A stretch of 40,698 nucleotides of DNA from an uncultured Bacilli bacterium (GCA_904420615.1 CAJFVY010000035.1:1-40698), one strand, 5' to 3'; positions 8,295 to 17,061 are shown, numbered from the stretch's first letter. Numbers and translations are program-made. The notes: generated from the letters alone by a model not told the origin.

Positions 8295-8325
8295 AAAACA
8301 GTAGTAACTAATCCGCTACTGTTTT
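8295..8325 (+). terminator. Terminator after the decayed ORF
   Basis: AAAACAGTAG (8295-8304) and CTACTGTTTT (8316-8325) form a 10-bp stem with an 11-base loop, four bases past the TAG. It is symmetric and so could work on either strand. Confidence 0.75.
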
Positions 8326-8360
8326 CTTGACAAAAAAGTATAACCCAAATTTTGTGGCTT

Positions 8361-8384
8361 AAAAAGTTATATTGACTAACTTTT
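8361..8384 (-). terminator. Terminator of the HelD-like gene
   Basis: AAAAGTTA / TAACTTTT with a 7-base loop sits 5 bases beyond the stop codon of the helD-like gene on the minus strand. The T tract is short. Confidence 0.6.
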
Positions 8385-8388
8385 ATGA

Positions 8389-10395
8389 CTATAATTCATA
8401 TATAACTAGTTCCTCTCTTGCTCTAGTACATGCTACATAATACAAATATTTATCTAATTTAAAATTATTATCTTGATCAATAATAATTACACAATCAAAC
8501 TCTAAACCTTTAGCAATATAAGAAGGAACTACCACTAAATTTTTTATAAACTTTTTACTATCCTCATTTAATAGACTAATATTCACTTCATCTTTTAATA
8601 AATGATAAATAGCATTAGCTTTTCTTTCCTCTTTCGTAATAATAGCAAGAGATTTATATATTCTAGTATAACTTACAATATCTTCTAGTAAACTTTCCTT
8701 AAAAGAACCAATATTTTTTCTTATCAAAACATCTTTGTTATTACTCTTTTTTATCGCATTCAGATAATTTAAATTTAAAATCTTATTGTTATAATCCATT
8801 ATTTCTTTTGTAGACCGATAAGTTTTTAAAAGTTCTAAATATTTACTATCTGGAAAAATTGTTTTTAATTCTTCTAATGAATTATACTTCCAATAAGGAT
8901 TGATATTTTGATTTACATCTCCCAATATAGTAAAAGAGGCTTTTGGAAACATTTCTTTAATAATAACATATTGTAAATAATTATAATCCTGAGCTTCATC
9001 AATTACTACTTGTTTAATATAATTATTATAAGGAAAACCAAATAACTTACCTTTTATATAAGATATTAATAATGCATCAGCATAACCAATCATCTTAGTA
9101 TTTTTAATCTCTAATTTATATTTTGTATAGGAACTTTTAAAGAAATTTTTATATATTTCTTTTATATTTAAATTAATATTGATATTATCCTTGATTATTT
9201 TTCTAATAGAAGCTTTTTTCTTACTGCTAGATCCATAATATTTTAATGATAAATAATTGGCTGCCTCGTCTATTCGTTCTAATAATGGAAAACGGCTATA
9301 TTTTTCTTTTAATAAATAATTAAGTTCCTCTTTATCTATTTCATTGACCTTATCTATATCTATATTATTCAAAACTTTAAAGTTACAAATTAAATCATGT
9401 ATATAGCAATCTAAATCACTAATAATTTCTTTACTTTGTTTATATTTTATAATCTCCTGATCTTCTTTTGTCCCCTCATAATAATGACTAATAAAAGAAG
9501 GAAAGCTTTCAATATTTTTATATTCTTTTAAAAAGTAACTTAAATAATCACTAAAAGTTGTTTCTTCAGTATTTGCCTCACCTAGTTCTGGTAAAACATT
9601 AGAAATATATTCTGAAAAAATAGCATTTGGTGAAAAAATTAACACATTATTAGAACTTAAATTTTTAATACGATATAAAAGAAAAGCAATTCTATGAAGG
9701 GCAACAGATGTTTTACCACTTCCTGCTATTCCTTGAACAATTAAGTTATTATCATCCAAGTTACGTATTACTTTATTTTGTTCAGCTTGAATCGTATTAA
9801 CGATATTCTTCATTTTTTCATCATCTGTAGTAGCAATTACCTTTTGTAATAGTTCGTCATCAATATTTAAAGAATTATCAAAGACATTTACTAATTTTCT
9901 ATTTTCAATAATATATTGTCTTTTTCTTTGAAGGTTTCCCTCATAAACACAGTTATCTACTTGATACTTGCAGGCTCCTACTTCATAGTCATAAAATAGA
10001 CTACAAATAGGACTACGCCAATCATAAAGAATATTATTATTTAAATCGTCTTTTAAATAGGTTAAAGACATATAAATATTAAATAATTGATGATCACTAT
10101 CTTCATAGATAAAAGATGCAAAATAAGGTTTATCTTTAATAGTAATTAAAGATTTATAATATTTTCTTTTGCCAAGTATTCTTCTTGCTTCCATTTCATC
10201 ACTAGTCATCACTTGATTAAATTCTTGTTTATCAAAAGAAGCTCTATCTTGATAATTTAGTTTTCTAAAACTAATAAGCTCTTCTTCTTTCAGAAAAAGA
10301 TTACTGCTAATTTTTTCAATTTCTTCATCTAAATCTTTAATAACTTTCTTCAATTTTTGTTTTTCTTTTCTTATTTCTTCTTTACTAATAGACAT
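8389..10395 (-). CDS. helD: HelD-like RNA polymerase recycling ATPase / UvrD-type helicase
   Basis: 668 residues. The N-terminus is a coiled coil (about 1-45), as in HelD, where it enters the RNA polymerase secondary channel. Next come the family YDWRSPI block (about 124-130) and the signature run around AEQNKVIRNL leading to Walker A (GIAGSGKTSVALHR, 222-235). SF1 motifs follow: VVIDEAQDYNYLQ (motif II), LGDVNQNI, LLKTYRST, AKGLEFDCVII and YVACTRAREEL. HelD uses ATP to strip stalled RNA polymerase from DNA. Bacillus HelD is about 774 residues, so this one is compact. The ribosome-binding site is AGAGGAGGG. Monocistronic. A generic UvrD/Rep helicase is the alternative. Confidence 0.85.
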   Translation of the reverse strand: MSISKEEIRKEKQKLKKVIKDLDEEIEKISSNLFLKEEELISFRKLNYQDRASFDKQEFNQVMTSDEMEARRILGKRKYYKSLITIKDKPYFASFIYEDSDHQLFNIYMSLTYLKDDLNNNILYDWRSPICSLFYDYEVGACKYQVDNCVYEGNLQRKRQYIIENRKLVNVFDNSLNIDDELLQKVIATTDDEKMKNIVNTIQAEQNKVIRNLDDNNLIVQGIAGSGKTSVALHRIAFLLYRIKNLSSNNVLIFSPNAIFSEYISNVLPELGEANTEETTFSDYLSYFLKEYKNIESFPSFISHYYEGTKEDQEIIKYKQSKEIISDLDCYIHDLICNFKVLNNIDIDKVNEIDKEELNYLLKEKYSRFPLLERIDEAANYLSLKYYGSSSKKKASIRKIIKDNININLNIKEIYKNFFKSSYTKYKLEIKNTKMIGYADALLISYIKGKLFGFPYNNYIKQVVIDEAQDYNYLQYVIIKEMFPKASFTILGDVNQNINPYWKYNSLEELKTIFPDSKYLELLKTYRSTKEIMDYNNKILNLNYLNAIKKSNNKDVLIRKNIGSFKESLLEDIVSYTRIYKSLAIITKEERKANAIYHLLKDEVNISLLNEDSKKFIKNLVVVPSYIAKGLEFDCVIIIDQDNNFKLDKYLYYVACTRAREELVIYEL

Positions 10396-10562
10396 TCTTA
10401 CCCTCCTCTTTTAATTAGTAAAGTTCTTTTGAAAACTAAGAAAACCTACATAAGTTAATATGTAGTATAATTTAAAGAAATAGGTTTTAAGCATAAACGT
10501 CACTAAGAATATAGCAAAGAATGATGTTCTTGTAAAGATTTTTGTAATATTATTAACTATTT

Positions 10563-11141
10563 TTAGAAAGCTGGTTTTGCTCTATCTATCTTTTTTACTC
10601 TTCCGCGGATTTCTTTATCTAATACATGTAAAGTACTTTTAAAATTCATCTTTGATAGGACATGTAAGACATAAGCATCAACCATAGATAATTTTTCATA
10701 GTTTTCTAATCTTTCATCTTTCTTTATTTTTTGACTTAACTCTTCTAGTGGTTGATCTTTTAAATCAGTTATTCTATCTTTTGCTTTTTTTAATTCAGAA
10801 GAAGTCAATTTATCAAGCATTAAATCCTCAAGAGAATTTCCCATATAATGATATACTTCACTATACTCATGAATAGAGCATTCACCTTTTGCATATTTCT
10901 TAAATAAAAGTGCCATATGATCTCTTTCTTTATATTTGGCTAGTTCTACACTTTCCTCTTCCGATAATTCTAAATAACTTTTTGAGCTAAAGTATGCTTT
11001 TCTTGCTTTTTCATGTTCACTTTCATGGGATAACCACTTAATCCATTCTGCAATAAGATCCAAATTGCCTGCTATATCTCCATGAATTAGTTTACTTCCT
11101 GATTTTTGTGCCTCTTTGATTAATTCTCTAGATTTAAACAT
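10563..11141 (-). CDS. Hypothetical helical protein
   Basis: 192 residues, not recognised. Charged and mostly helical, no signal peptide or membrane helix. It is rich in Lys/Glu/Leu (SSELKKAKDRITDLKDQPLEELS). The C-terminus ends in KPAF. It lies 41 bases downstream of the first of two paralogous genes, all in the same direction, so the three may share transcripts and perhaps function. AAAGGATG precedes the ATG. Confidence 0.7.
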   Translation of the reverse strand: MFKSRELIKEAQKSGSKLIHGDIAGNLDLIAEWIKWLSHESEHEKARKAYFSSKSYLELSEEESVELAKYKERDHMALLFKKYAKGECSIHEYSEVYHYMGNSLEDLMLDKLTSSELKKAKDRITDLKDQPLEELSQKIKKDERLENYEKLSMVDAYVLHVLSKMNFKSTLHVLDKEIRGRVKKIDRAKPAF

Positions 11142-11182
11142 ATTCTCTTCATCCTTTCTAATTTATAAAAACTTATATTATA

Positions 11183-11878
11183 TTAGTTATTAATATTAAT
11201 TAATGTCTTTACTTTCTGTTGCTTGTTTTGCTCTAATTCTTCTTTTTGTTTTGTTGTTAAAGGAACATAGCCTGCCCCACAATCAAAATATTTTTCATTA
11301 TCAAATGAATATAATTGTAATGACCTATCGGGATATAAAACTTCTCTAGAAAAATGTCGAACTCTGCTAGTTAAATAAGTGTTTAAAGTATTGGCTTTTC
11401 TTTCTTTATTATGTAAATTTCTAAGATTATAAATAGTAGGTTTAACTAATCTTTCAACATCACTATTCAATATATATCCTTCTTCATCAAAAGATAGATC
11501 TAATGTATCCATATATTCTTTTATTTCACCAAAATCTTTTTCATTAATTTTCTCTATGATACCTAGTAAAGTTTGTGTTTTATTCTTTACTATTGATATA
11601 TATGTTTTAAAATATCGTAATATTTGAGGAGCATCCATACATCTTTCTTCTTTTATACAAACTGCTACTTCTCGAACTGGATAAGCGGTTTGTAAATCAA
11701 ATGCCTGGTTTAAATATCCCATTATATTTTCTAATGTAACAGATACTCTCACCTTATCTACAGAGCTTTTTAGGTCTTCAAAATTCATTTCCATAATTTC
11801 TTCTAAGGAAGCTACTAAAACCTTAGGATTCACATAATTTTTACCTTCATTAGCTATATTTAACTCTATATTTTCCAT
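11183..11878 (-). CDS. Hypothetical protein, paralog A of a tandem pair
   Basis: 231 residues, family not recognised. It aligns end to end with the next upstream gene (12074-12775). Shared blocks include LDLSFDEE, LNSDVERLVKPTIYNL against LSSDVERLIAPTIYNL, LHNK, and a C-terminal GYVPLTxxQK. Helical, no signal peptide, no membrane segment. Its own promoter (11929-11958) and the terminator of its neighbour show the two copies are separate units. The duplication is old, since identity is only moderate. Confidence 0.75.
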   Translation of the reverse strand: MENIELNIANEGKNYVNPKVLVASLEEIMEMNFEDLKSSVDKVRVSVTLENIMGYLNQAFDLQTAYPVREVAVCIKEERCMDAPQILRYFKTYISIVKNKTQTLLGIIEKINEKDFGEIKEYMDTLDLSFDEEGYILNSDVERLVKPTIYNLRNLHNKERKANTLNTYLTSRVRHFSREVLYPDRSLQLYSFDNEKYFDCGAGYVPLTTKQKEELEQNKQQKVKTLININN

Positions 11879-11928
11879 ATTAATACTACTCCAATTTGTA
11901 TCTACTTACTTCACAATGATACATTACC

Positions 11929-11958
11929 ATTCTATAGCCATAAGAAAGAAATTGTCAA
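11929..11958 (-). promoter_or_regulatory. Promoter of paralog A
   Basis: TTGACA (11953-11958), 18-base spacer, TAGAAT (11929-11934) on the minus strand, 50 bases upstream of the ATG at 11878. Confidence 0.65.
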
Positions 11959-12022
11959 TTATTTAAATAAAATTATTTCAAATACTAGTTTGTAAAATAT
12001 TTCTTATGTGAATAGAAAAGAA

Positions 12023-12052
12023 AAAAGTACTGAACTTTTATCAAATACTTTT
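12023..12052 (-). terminator. Terminator of paralog B
   Basis: AAAAGTA / TACTTTT with a 16-base loop, followed by a T-rich run on the minus strand, just past the stop of the 12074-12775 gene. Confidence 0.5.
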
Positions 12053-12073
12053 CATACTTTATAAATCTAAATC

Positions 12074-12775
12074 TTAAAACCAAGCAGGTAAGCTTTTTAC
12101 AAATGTCTTTATGGTGTCTTTATCTTTTTGTTGTATTTTCTGTTTTTGATTTTCTGTTAGTGGAACATATCCTCCATATTCTTCATTATCAAGCGATTTA
12201 ACTTGTAAAGAAGAAGAAGGATATAAACACTCATAAGAACTACCATATGGCATCCTAGTAGTTAAATAAGTTCCCATAGCATTTGATTCATCTACTTTAT
12301 TATGTAAATCTGTAAGATTATAAATAGTAGGAGCAATCAATCTTTCAACATCACTACTTAATATATTTTTCTCTTCATCAAAGGATAAATCTAACTCATC
12401 TATATATTCTTTAACAGAATCTAAATCTTTAATACTAAGTTTTCCTATCAATTCTAATAAAGTTTGTGATTTTGTTTTAACTATATTAATATATCTTTTT
12501 AAATATTCTAAAATATCAGGAGCTTGAGCATATCTTTCTCCTTTTATAACACCCATTATTTCACTTTCAGGGTACATTTGTTGTTCATTAAAAACACGAT
12601 CTAAGTAACTATTTACTTCTTGTAATGTAATAGTAACTCCTATTTCATTCACTGAAGTTTTCAAATCTTCAAGATTCTTTCCTGTAATTCTTTCTAAAGC
12701 TGTTATTATAGCCTTAGGATCTACATATTTTAATTCCTGGTCCTTTCTATTCTCTGTTAAATTTAATTGTTTCAT
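12074..12775 (-). CDS. Hypothetical protein, paralog B of a tandem pair
   Basis: 233 residues, homologous over its length to the 231-residue protein at 11183-11878. Conserved positions include YVDPKAIITALE, LKTSVNEIGVTITLQ, KTKSQTLLELI, DELDLSFDEE and the terminal GYVPLTENQKQ. Its extreme C-terminus (LPAWF) differs from the paralog. No domain known to me. It has its own promoter (12817-12846), and an AAAGGAA ribosome-binding site precedes the ATG. It lies downstream of the SleC-like gene but is separated from it by this promoter. Confidence 0.75.
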   Translation of the reverse strand: MKQLNLTENRKDQELKYVDPKAIITALERITGKNLEDLKTSVNEIGVTITLQEVNSYLDRVFNEQQMYPESEIMGVIKGERYAQAPDILEYLKRYINIVKTKSQTLLELIGKLSIKDLDSVKEYIDELDLSFDEEKNILSSDVERLIAPTIYNLTDLHNKVDESNAMGTYLTTRMPYGSSYECLYPSSSLQVKSLDNEEYGGYVPLTENQKQKIQQKDKDTIKTFVKSLPAWF

Positions 12776-12816
12776 CCTATTGAATTCCTTTCATTATATA
12801 CACTACTGTCAATATT

Positions 12817-12846
12817 ATTTTAGCATATTATCTTTATATAAAACAA
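12817..12846 (-). promoter_or_regulatory. Promoter of paralog B
   Basis: TTGTTT (12841-12846), 18-base spacer, TAAAAT (12817-12822) on the minus strand, ahead of the ATG at 12775. Confidence 0.5.
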
Positions 12847-12858
12847 GAAGTTTATATC

Positions 12859-14070
12859 TTAACTATAAATACTATTTGTCATCTTACTTACGGCTATAAA
12901 AATATAAGAAATCTTATACCATGTTTGAAAATTTACGGTACCCGTAGGAGATAGATTAAATACTTCCTGAAATTTTCTAACGGCTCTAGTAGTAGCACTA
13001 TCAAATAAGCCTGACGGATTTTCAATCATGGGAATTCCTGGGTAACTACTACGAATATAATTTAAAGTATTTTGTAATCTATAAACATCTATACTGCAAT
13101 CTCCTTCTTCTAAGGTTGTTGTAAAAGAATATGGGTAACTTTGAGTAACTTCTGCTTCATAAATATTAATATTATTCCCATAATAATATCTTAAAATTTC
13201 TAAATAGTTATACCCCCTATCTCCTAATTCTTTTGAACCCCATTGACTCATATTTCCCGGTTCTGTTGTACTACTCTTATAATGAGCAAGTAAAGGCTCC
13301 ACTCTATATCCTTGACGAATGTAATTGGTAAATATTTCATCTACTACTCTAGAAATAGGTTCAAATATTGTACCATTTACTGTATATTTCTGATCATAAC
13401 TAGTAGTAGATGTGATTGTAAAATCATATCCCCTACTTCTATACCATTCTGTAAAAATACGATTTAGCGTATAAGAAATGATTGCTAAGACATTGGCTTT
13501 TATCGTTTCCTCAGGCCAAGTACTATAAATTTCACTACTTGCTACATTCTTTATATAGTCAATAAACGGGACAGTATAATTAGGTGCACTAGAATTAGAA
13601 GGAATACCATCATGTACAATAATATTTGCAGGAATCACTACTTCAGATAAAACATTGAGATTAATTTCTTCTTCCTGTTCTTCTGTTATATTTTGGGGAT
13701 ATTCTTGCCATAAAGTACTAGGTGTGATAGTAGAAGTATCTTCCCCTTGATTTTCATCTATAGAAGTTAAATAAATATTTTGAATAGAAGTAACTCCATC
13801 AAAAATTTGTACACCTACTATTTTAGTAGGAGTAAGACCTAATGCCGTTACTAACACATCATAAGTCTCATAAGGCCTCACCTCATGTTGTTCTTCTAAA
13901 GAATAACTTTTATCTACTGTTTGCAAAGTAATTGGAGGAGTCTTACCATCTTCATCCGTCATCTCAGTTATTAAGTTAACACCATTTTTAGATACTGTTA
14001 CCATTGCATTTGGAACAGGATTTGCAATTGTATCACTATAAACATTAACAACTAAATATCCATTTGCCAT
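12859..14070 (-). CDS. sleC-like: SleC-like spore cortex-lytic enzyme (SpoIID-like core + PG-binding domain)
   Basis: 403 residues, close to clostridial SleC (about 430). The order matches that family. An N-terminal carboxypeptidase-regulatory-like prodomain (about 1-105) begins GYLVVNVYS and contains VRPYETYDVLV. A SpoIID/LytB-like lytic transglycosylase core follows (about 145-305) with VPFIDYIKNVASSEIYSTWP, EWYRSRGYDF and MSQWGSKELGDRGYNYLEIL. The C-terminus is a PG-binding_1 domain (about 325-392). Glu180 aligns with the SpoIID catalytic Glu. There is no signal peptide, consistent with action inside a developing spore rather than export. SleC degrades cortex peptidoglycan at germination after cleavage of its prodomain. 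Whether this organism sporulates is unknown, so the native role is inferred. Confidence 0.8.
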   Translation of the reverse strand: MANGYLVVNVYSDTIANPVPNAMVTVSKNGVNLITEMTDEDGKTPPITLQTVDKSYSLEEQHEVRPYETYDVLVTALGLTPTKIVGVQIFDGVTSIQNIYLTSIDENQGEDTSTITPSTLWQEYPQNITEEQEEEINLNVLSEVVIPANIIVHDGIPSNSSAPNYTVPFIDYIKNVASSEIYSTWPEETIKANVLAIISYTLNRIFTEWYRSRGYDFTITSTTSYDQKYTVNGTIFEPISRVVDEIFTNYIRQGYRVEPLLAHYKSSTTEPGNMSQWGSKELGDRGYNYLEILRYYYGNNINIYEAEVTQSYPYSFTTTLEEGDCSIDVYRLQNTLNYIRSSYPGIPMIENPSGLFDSATTRAVRKFQEVFNLSPTGTVNFQTWYKISYIFIAVSKMTNSIYS

Positions 14071-14166
14071 ATTTCACCTTCTTATATAATAGAAACCTAT
14101 TATATCCTTTCTTTATAGTATATGAATTTTTATAAACAAATGCATATAATTTACTGAGGTGATATC
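14071..14166. promoter_or_regulatory. Divergent promoter region between SleC-like and LysM genes
   Basis: 96 bases separate the two divergent starts. TATAAT-like hexamers face outward in both directions: plus GCATATAAT at 14142-14150, minus GGATATAAT at 14099-14107. Neither has a recognisable TTGACA-like -35 at 16-18 bases. The plus CATATAAT resembles the -10 of mother-cell sigma-E promoters, but no matching -35 is convincing. An alternative sigma factor is therefore possible but unproved. Confidence 0.35.
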
Positions 14167-15273
14167 ATGCAAGATAATAATTTACAACTAGGAGATAGTG
14201 GTGATCTTGTCCGTATATTACAAGAAAAATTAAAAATACTAGGATTTTACAATGCTATTATCACAGGAGACTTTGGGCTTGCTACCGAAGCTGGAGTAAT
14301 TGCTTTTCAACAAACATATGATTTAGAACCAACAGGTGTTGTTAATAATGAAATGTGGCAATTACTTTTTGAATTAACAGAAGTAGCTTCCCCCATTACA
14401 CTAAGTGAGTATCCCATTTTAGAAATAGGGTCTAGTGGACCTTATGTAAGAGAATTGCAAACCAACTTAAAAACACTTTTATATTATACTGGAGATATTA
14501 ATTCATATTTTGATACAGAAACACAACTAGCTGTTAAAAGATTTCAGTTTCATAATAATTTAACAACTACTGGAATTGTAAATGCACAAACTTGGAATTC
14601 ATTAAATACTTTGTTTGGAAATTTAAATGAATGTGCTATTTCTGGTACAGAAAATAACTATATTACTTATATTGTAGAAGCTGGGGATACTTTATATGCT
14701 ATTGCTAGAAGATATAATACCACAGTAGATGCTATTAAAGAACTTAACAATTTAACTAGCAATACTTTAAGCATTGGACAAGTTTTAAGAATACCTTCTA
14801 CTAATGAAACTACTCCTACTGTTACTTATACTGTTAAGGCGGGGGATACTTTGTATGCCATTGCTAGAAAGTATAATACTACAGTAGATGCTATTAAAAG
14901 TCTGAATAATCTAACTAACAATACTCTAAGTATTGGACAGGTTTTACAAATTCCTTCTAATAATGAAACTACCCCTACTATTACTTATATTGTTAAAGCA
15001 GGTGATACTTTATATGCTATTGCTAGAAAATATAATACTACAGTAGATGCTATTAAAAGTCTGAATAATCTAACTAGCAATACTCTAAGTATTGGACAAA
15101 TCTTACAAATACCCTCTACTAATGAAACTACTCCTACTATCACTTATATTGTTAAAGCAGGTGATACTTTGTATGCCATTGCTAGAAGATATAATACTAC
15201 AGTAGATGCTATTAAAGCTCTTAATAATCTAACTAGTAATACCTTAAGTATTGGACAAGTTTTATTAATTTAA
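14167..15273 (+). CDS. Peptidoglycan-binding protein: 2 PG_binding_1 + 4 LysM
   Basis: 368 residues, no signal peptide or anchor. Two PG_binding_1 domains (about 5-68 and 85-147) are each built around LG.SG..V..LQ...K and end in TGVVN or TGIVN. Four LysM modules follow (about 167-212, 220-265, 273-318, 326-368), nearly identical, with AGDTLYAIARKYNTTVDAIK and SIGQVLQIP. LysM and PG_binding_1 modules bind glycan and stem peptides, so it should bind peptidoglycan. No catalytic domain is visible. It is divergent from the SleC-like gene, and both lack export signals, so a joint role in spore or forespore wall assembly is plausible. The start is supported by GAGGTG 6 bases upstream. Confidence 0.85.
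   Translation: MQDNNLQLGDSGDLVRILQEKLKILGFYNAIITGDFGLATEAGVIAFQQTYDLEPTGVVNNEMWQLLFELTEVASPITLSEYPILEIGSSGPYVRELQTNLKTLLYYTGDINSYFDTETQLAVKRFQFHNNLTTTGIVNAQTWNSLNTLFGNLNECAISGTENNYITYIVEAGDTLYAIARRYNTTVDAIKELNNLTSNTLSIGQVLRIPSTNETTPTVTYTVKAGDTLYAIARKYNTTVDAIKSLNNLTNNTLSIGQVLQIPSNNETTPTITYIVKAGDTLYAIARKYNTTVDAIKSLNNLTSNTLSIGQILQIPSTNETTPTITYIVKAGDTLYAIARRYNTTVDAIKALNNLTSNTLSIGQVLLI
14662..15270 (+). repeat. Four tandem 159-bp LysM-encoding repeats
   Basis: The GGG/GGT-GAT triplets of the LysM core fall at 14686, 14845, 15004 and 15163, an exact 159-bp period. DNA identity between units is high, above that expected from protein constraint alone. Recent unit duplication or gene conversion is likely, and copy number may vary between strains. 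Confidence 0.85.
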
Positions 15274-15290
15274 AATTAACATTATTACAA

Positions 15291-15329
15291 AATAAAGGCA
15301 CAGCCTAAGAATGCTACTGTGCCTTTATT
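15291..15329. terminator. Bidirectional terminator between convergent genes
   Basis: AATAAAGGCACAG / CTGTGCCTTTATT, a perfect 13-bp stem with a 13-base loop, lies between the convergent LysM gene and the gene at 15328. It touches the stop codon of the latter. T-rich on both sides. Confidence 0.85.
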
Positions 15330-15882
15330 AATAATGGGTTCTAAGTTCATACACAATTACTTTTTCTTTTTTTATACCTACGTCTTTATTGAATAAAGAA
15401 AATTCAACAATGGAATCTTGTAAATTATGATCAATTACATATTGATATATAATATCGAAATGAGGTATATTATTTAATCTTTTATCAAAAATATCACTTT
15501 TAAAATTAAAGGTTGGCTCTACTAAAGCATCCCTTACGGAAGCTGCCGCATCAGTAGATAAAGTTGCATAAACTTCACCATTAGATAAAAATTCAATTTC
15601 TCCAACTAACAATTGATTTTCAACATAATTTATAGAACTAACATTAATTGTAAATAAATTATATTCTTTTATCTCTTCTAATACTTTATCATAATCAACT
15701 TTCAATTTAAAAACTCCGCAAGCTTTAGATCTATCTCTTATAGCATAATAATTAGCAGGATAAGTTTTTAAAAATTCCCTTACTTTTTCATCTTCTCCCT
15801 TTTTAAATAACTGTTCAGGAAACTTATTTAAACCAAGTTCTGTAATTTTTTTAATACTTTCTAATTTATTATTGATAATCAA
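15328..15882 (-). CDS. Hypothetical protein
   Basis: About 184 residues, not recognised. No signal peptide or membrane helix. Recognisable blocks are FPEQLFKKGEDEKVREFL, YPANYYAIRDRSKACGVFKL, INYVENQLLVGEIEFL and a C-terminal VIVYELRTHY. An earlier GTG (15891) sits too close to the ribosome-binding site. A TTG at 15882 is 8 bases from AAAGGAA and is preferred. It follows the DUF4932-like gene after 29 bases and may be cotranscribed with it. Confidence 0.65.
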   Translation of the reverse strand: MIINNKLESIKKITELGLNKFPEQLFKKGEDEKVREFLKTYPANYYAIRDRSKACGVFKLKVDYDKVLEEIKEYNLFTINVSSINYVENQLLVGEIEFLSNGEVYATLSTDAAASVRDALVEPTFNFKSDIFDKRLNNIPHFDIIYQYVIDHNLQDSIVEFSLFNKDVGIKKEKVIVYELRTHY

Positions 15883-15911
15883 ACTAAACACTTCCTTTCA
15901 GCAGTTTCAGT

Positions 15912-16946
15912 TTATGCTAACTTTGTGTTTTTATATTCTTTTATCTTTTTTATTATAATTGGGTAAAAATCATCAATCCTTTTATAAATATTTCTTTGTC
16001 TTTCATATTGACATAAAGAATTAACTATAGGCTCAATATATATAAAACTATTTTCTTTTTCATCTTCTATTAGTTCTTGTGCCCATTTATAATCACCATA
16101 CACATTTATTATATATCTTATTTCAAGAGCTCTTACGATGTGTTCGTTTATAATATGAGTATCATATGGATAAGCTTGTCTTTTCATACTTTCCCTTATA
16201 TCATCAAAGAAATTTGTATCTTTTGTTAAAATCTTTAACTTATCTGTTATAGGATTAATATATGCATGACTAAATTCATGAAATGGATTAAAAAGTGTTA
16301 TTTTTTCATGATTAGTACTATCAAATAAAGTTTCTGCTTGCATTCCCTCAAATACTGGAAAACAATCATAAACTTCATTATCATTACTGCAATAAAAACC
16401 ACCATTAGTCATAAAAGGAATTAAGTTAACTATTAATTTTTTATTTAAATTATATCCATAATACTTAAAAAAATAGTTAGAAAGATTATACTTTTTAAAG
16501 GCATAAGACATTCCATTAATCCATTTAGCATATAAAGTTCTATGAGAATTATAAAACTCATAAAAATCAATTTCATTACTAAAAGTATTTAATTCGTTAA
16601 TAAAATCAAAAATTTTCTCATCACCTTGTAATCTATCCAAGTAACAATAATCAGTCAATTTATTAGTATTTAATTTTGAATCTAACTGCAAAAACAAATC
16701 TAGAGGAGCATCATAATTAAAGGAATGTTTTTCTACTAAAGCTTCAAATTTTTTTATTAATTTATGATTTTTATATTTAGAAAAATGTTTTAAAATATCA
16801 TTTACATAAAACTCATTTCCACATTTATTAAATAATTGCTTATACTTTTCATGATAATTACTAATCCACATAATTACCCCAAGCAATTCTGTTCTATAAT
16901 CTACTTCTATATAAATATTATCTATTTTTACTCTAACACTTTCCAT
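15912..16946 (-). CDS. DUF4932-like putative metalloprotease
   Basis: About 344 residues. It has a gluzincin-type zinc site: HEFSH (HExxH) in FNPFHEFSHAYINP, followed about 46 residues later by NEHIVRALEIRYI, whose Glu or His would be the third ligand. This pattern matches DUF4932 proteins, which are predicted metallopeptidases of unknown substrate. No signal peptide, so presumably cytosolic. The start was moved from an upstream TTG to the ATG at 16946, which has AGAAGGA at the right distance. Neighbours are an unknown protein and a DUF2441-like protein. The AT-rich accessory setting suggests horizontal acquisition. Confidence 0.7.
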   Translation of the reverse strand: MESVRVKIDNIYIEVDYRTELLGVIMWISNYHEKYKQLFNKCGNEFYVNDILKHFSKYKNHKLIKKFEALVEKHSFNYDAPLDLFLQLDSKLNTNKLTDYCYLDRLQGDEKIFDFINELNTFSNEIDFYEFYNSHRTLYAKWINGMSYAFKKYNLSNYFFKYYGYNLNKKLIVNLIPFMTNGGFYCSNDNEVYDCFPVFEGMQAETLFDSTNHEKITLFNPFHEFSHAYINPITDKLKILTKDTNFFDDIRESMKRQAYPYDTHIINEHIVRALEIRYIINVYGDYKWAQELIEDEKENSFIYIEPIVNSLCQYERQRNIYKRIDDFYPIIIKKIKEYKNTKLA

Positions 16947-17061
16947 ATTTATCATTCCTTCTAAAGTAATTAATTTCATAATTAATTGGTCCAATTTCTT
17001 ACAATCTTTATATATTACAAGACTTCTTCTACTACTGCAGTACCTGCAAATAAATACTCCT

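Noticed and set aside
10441-10488. AAAACCTA ... TAGGTTTT around a CTACAT/ATGTAG hairpin, possible leader switch for helD
   Set aside because: The stems are AT-rich, the promoter position is unclear, and there is no T tract placed to make a convincing attenuator.
14662-15270. CRISPR array or satellite DNA
   Set aside because: The 159-bp repeats are in frame and encode LysM modules; there are no spacers of uniform length.
16947-16994. Upstream TTG start for the DUF4932-like gene
   Set aside because: The ATG at 16946 has AGAAGGA at good spacing. The upstream codons have none.
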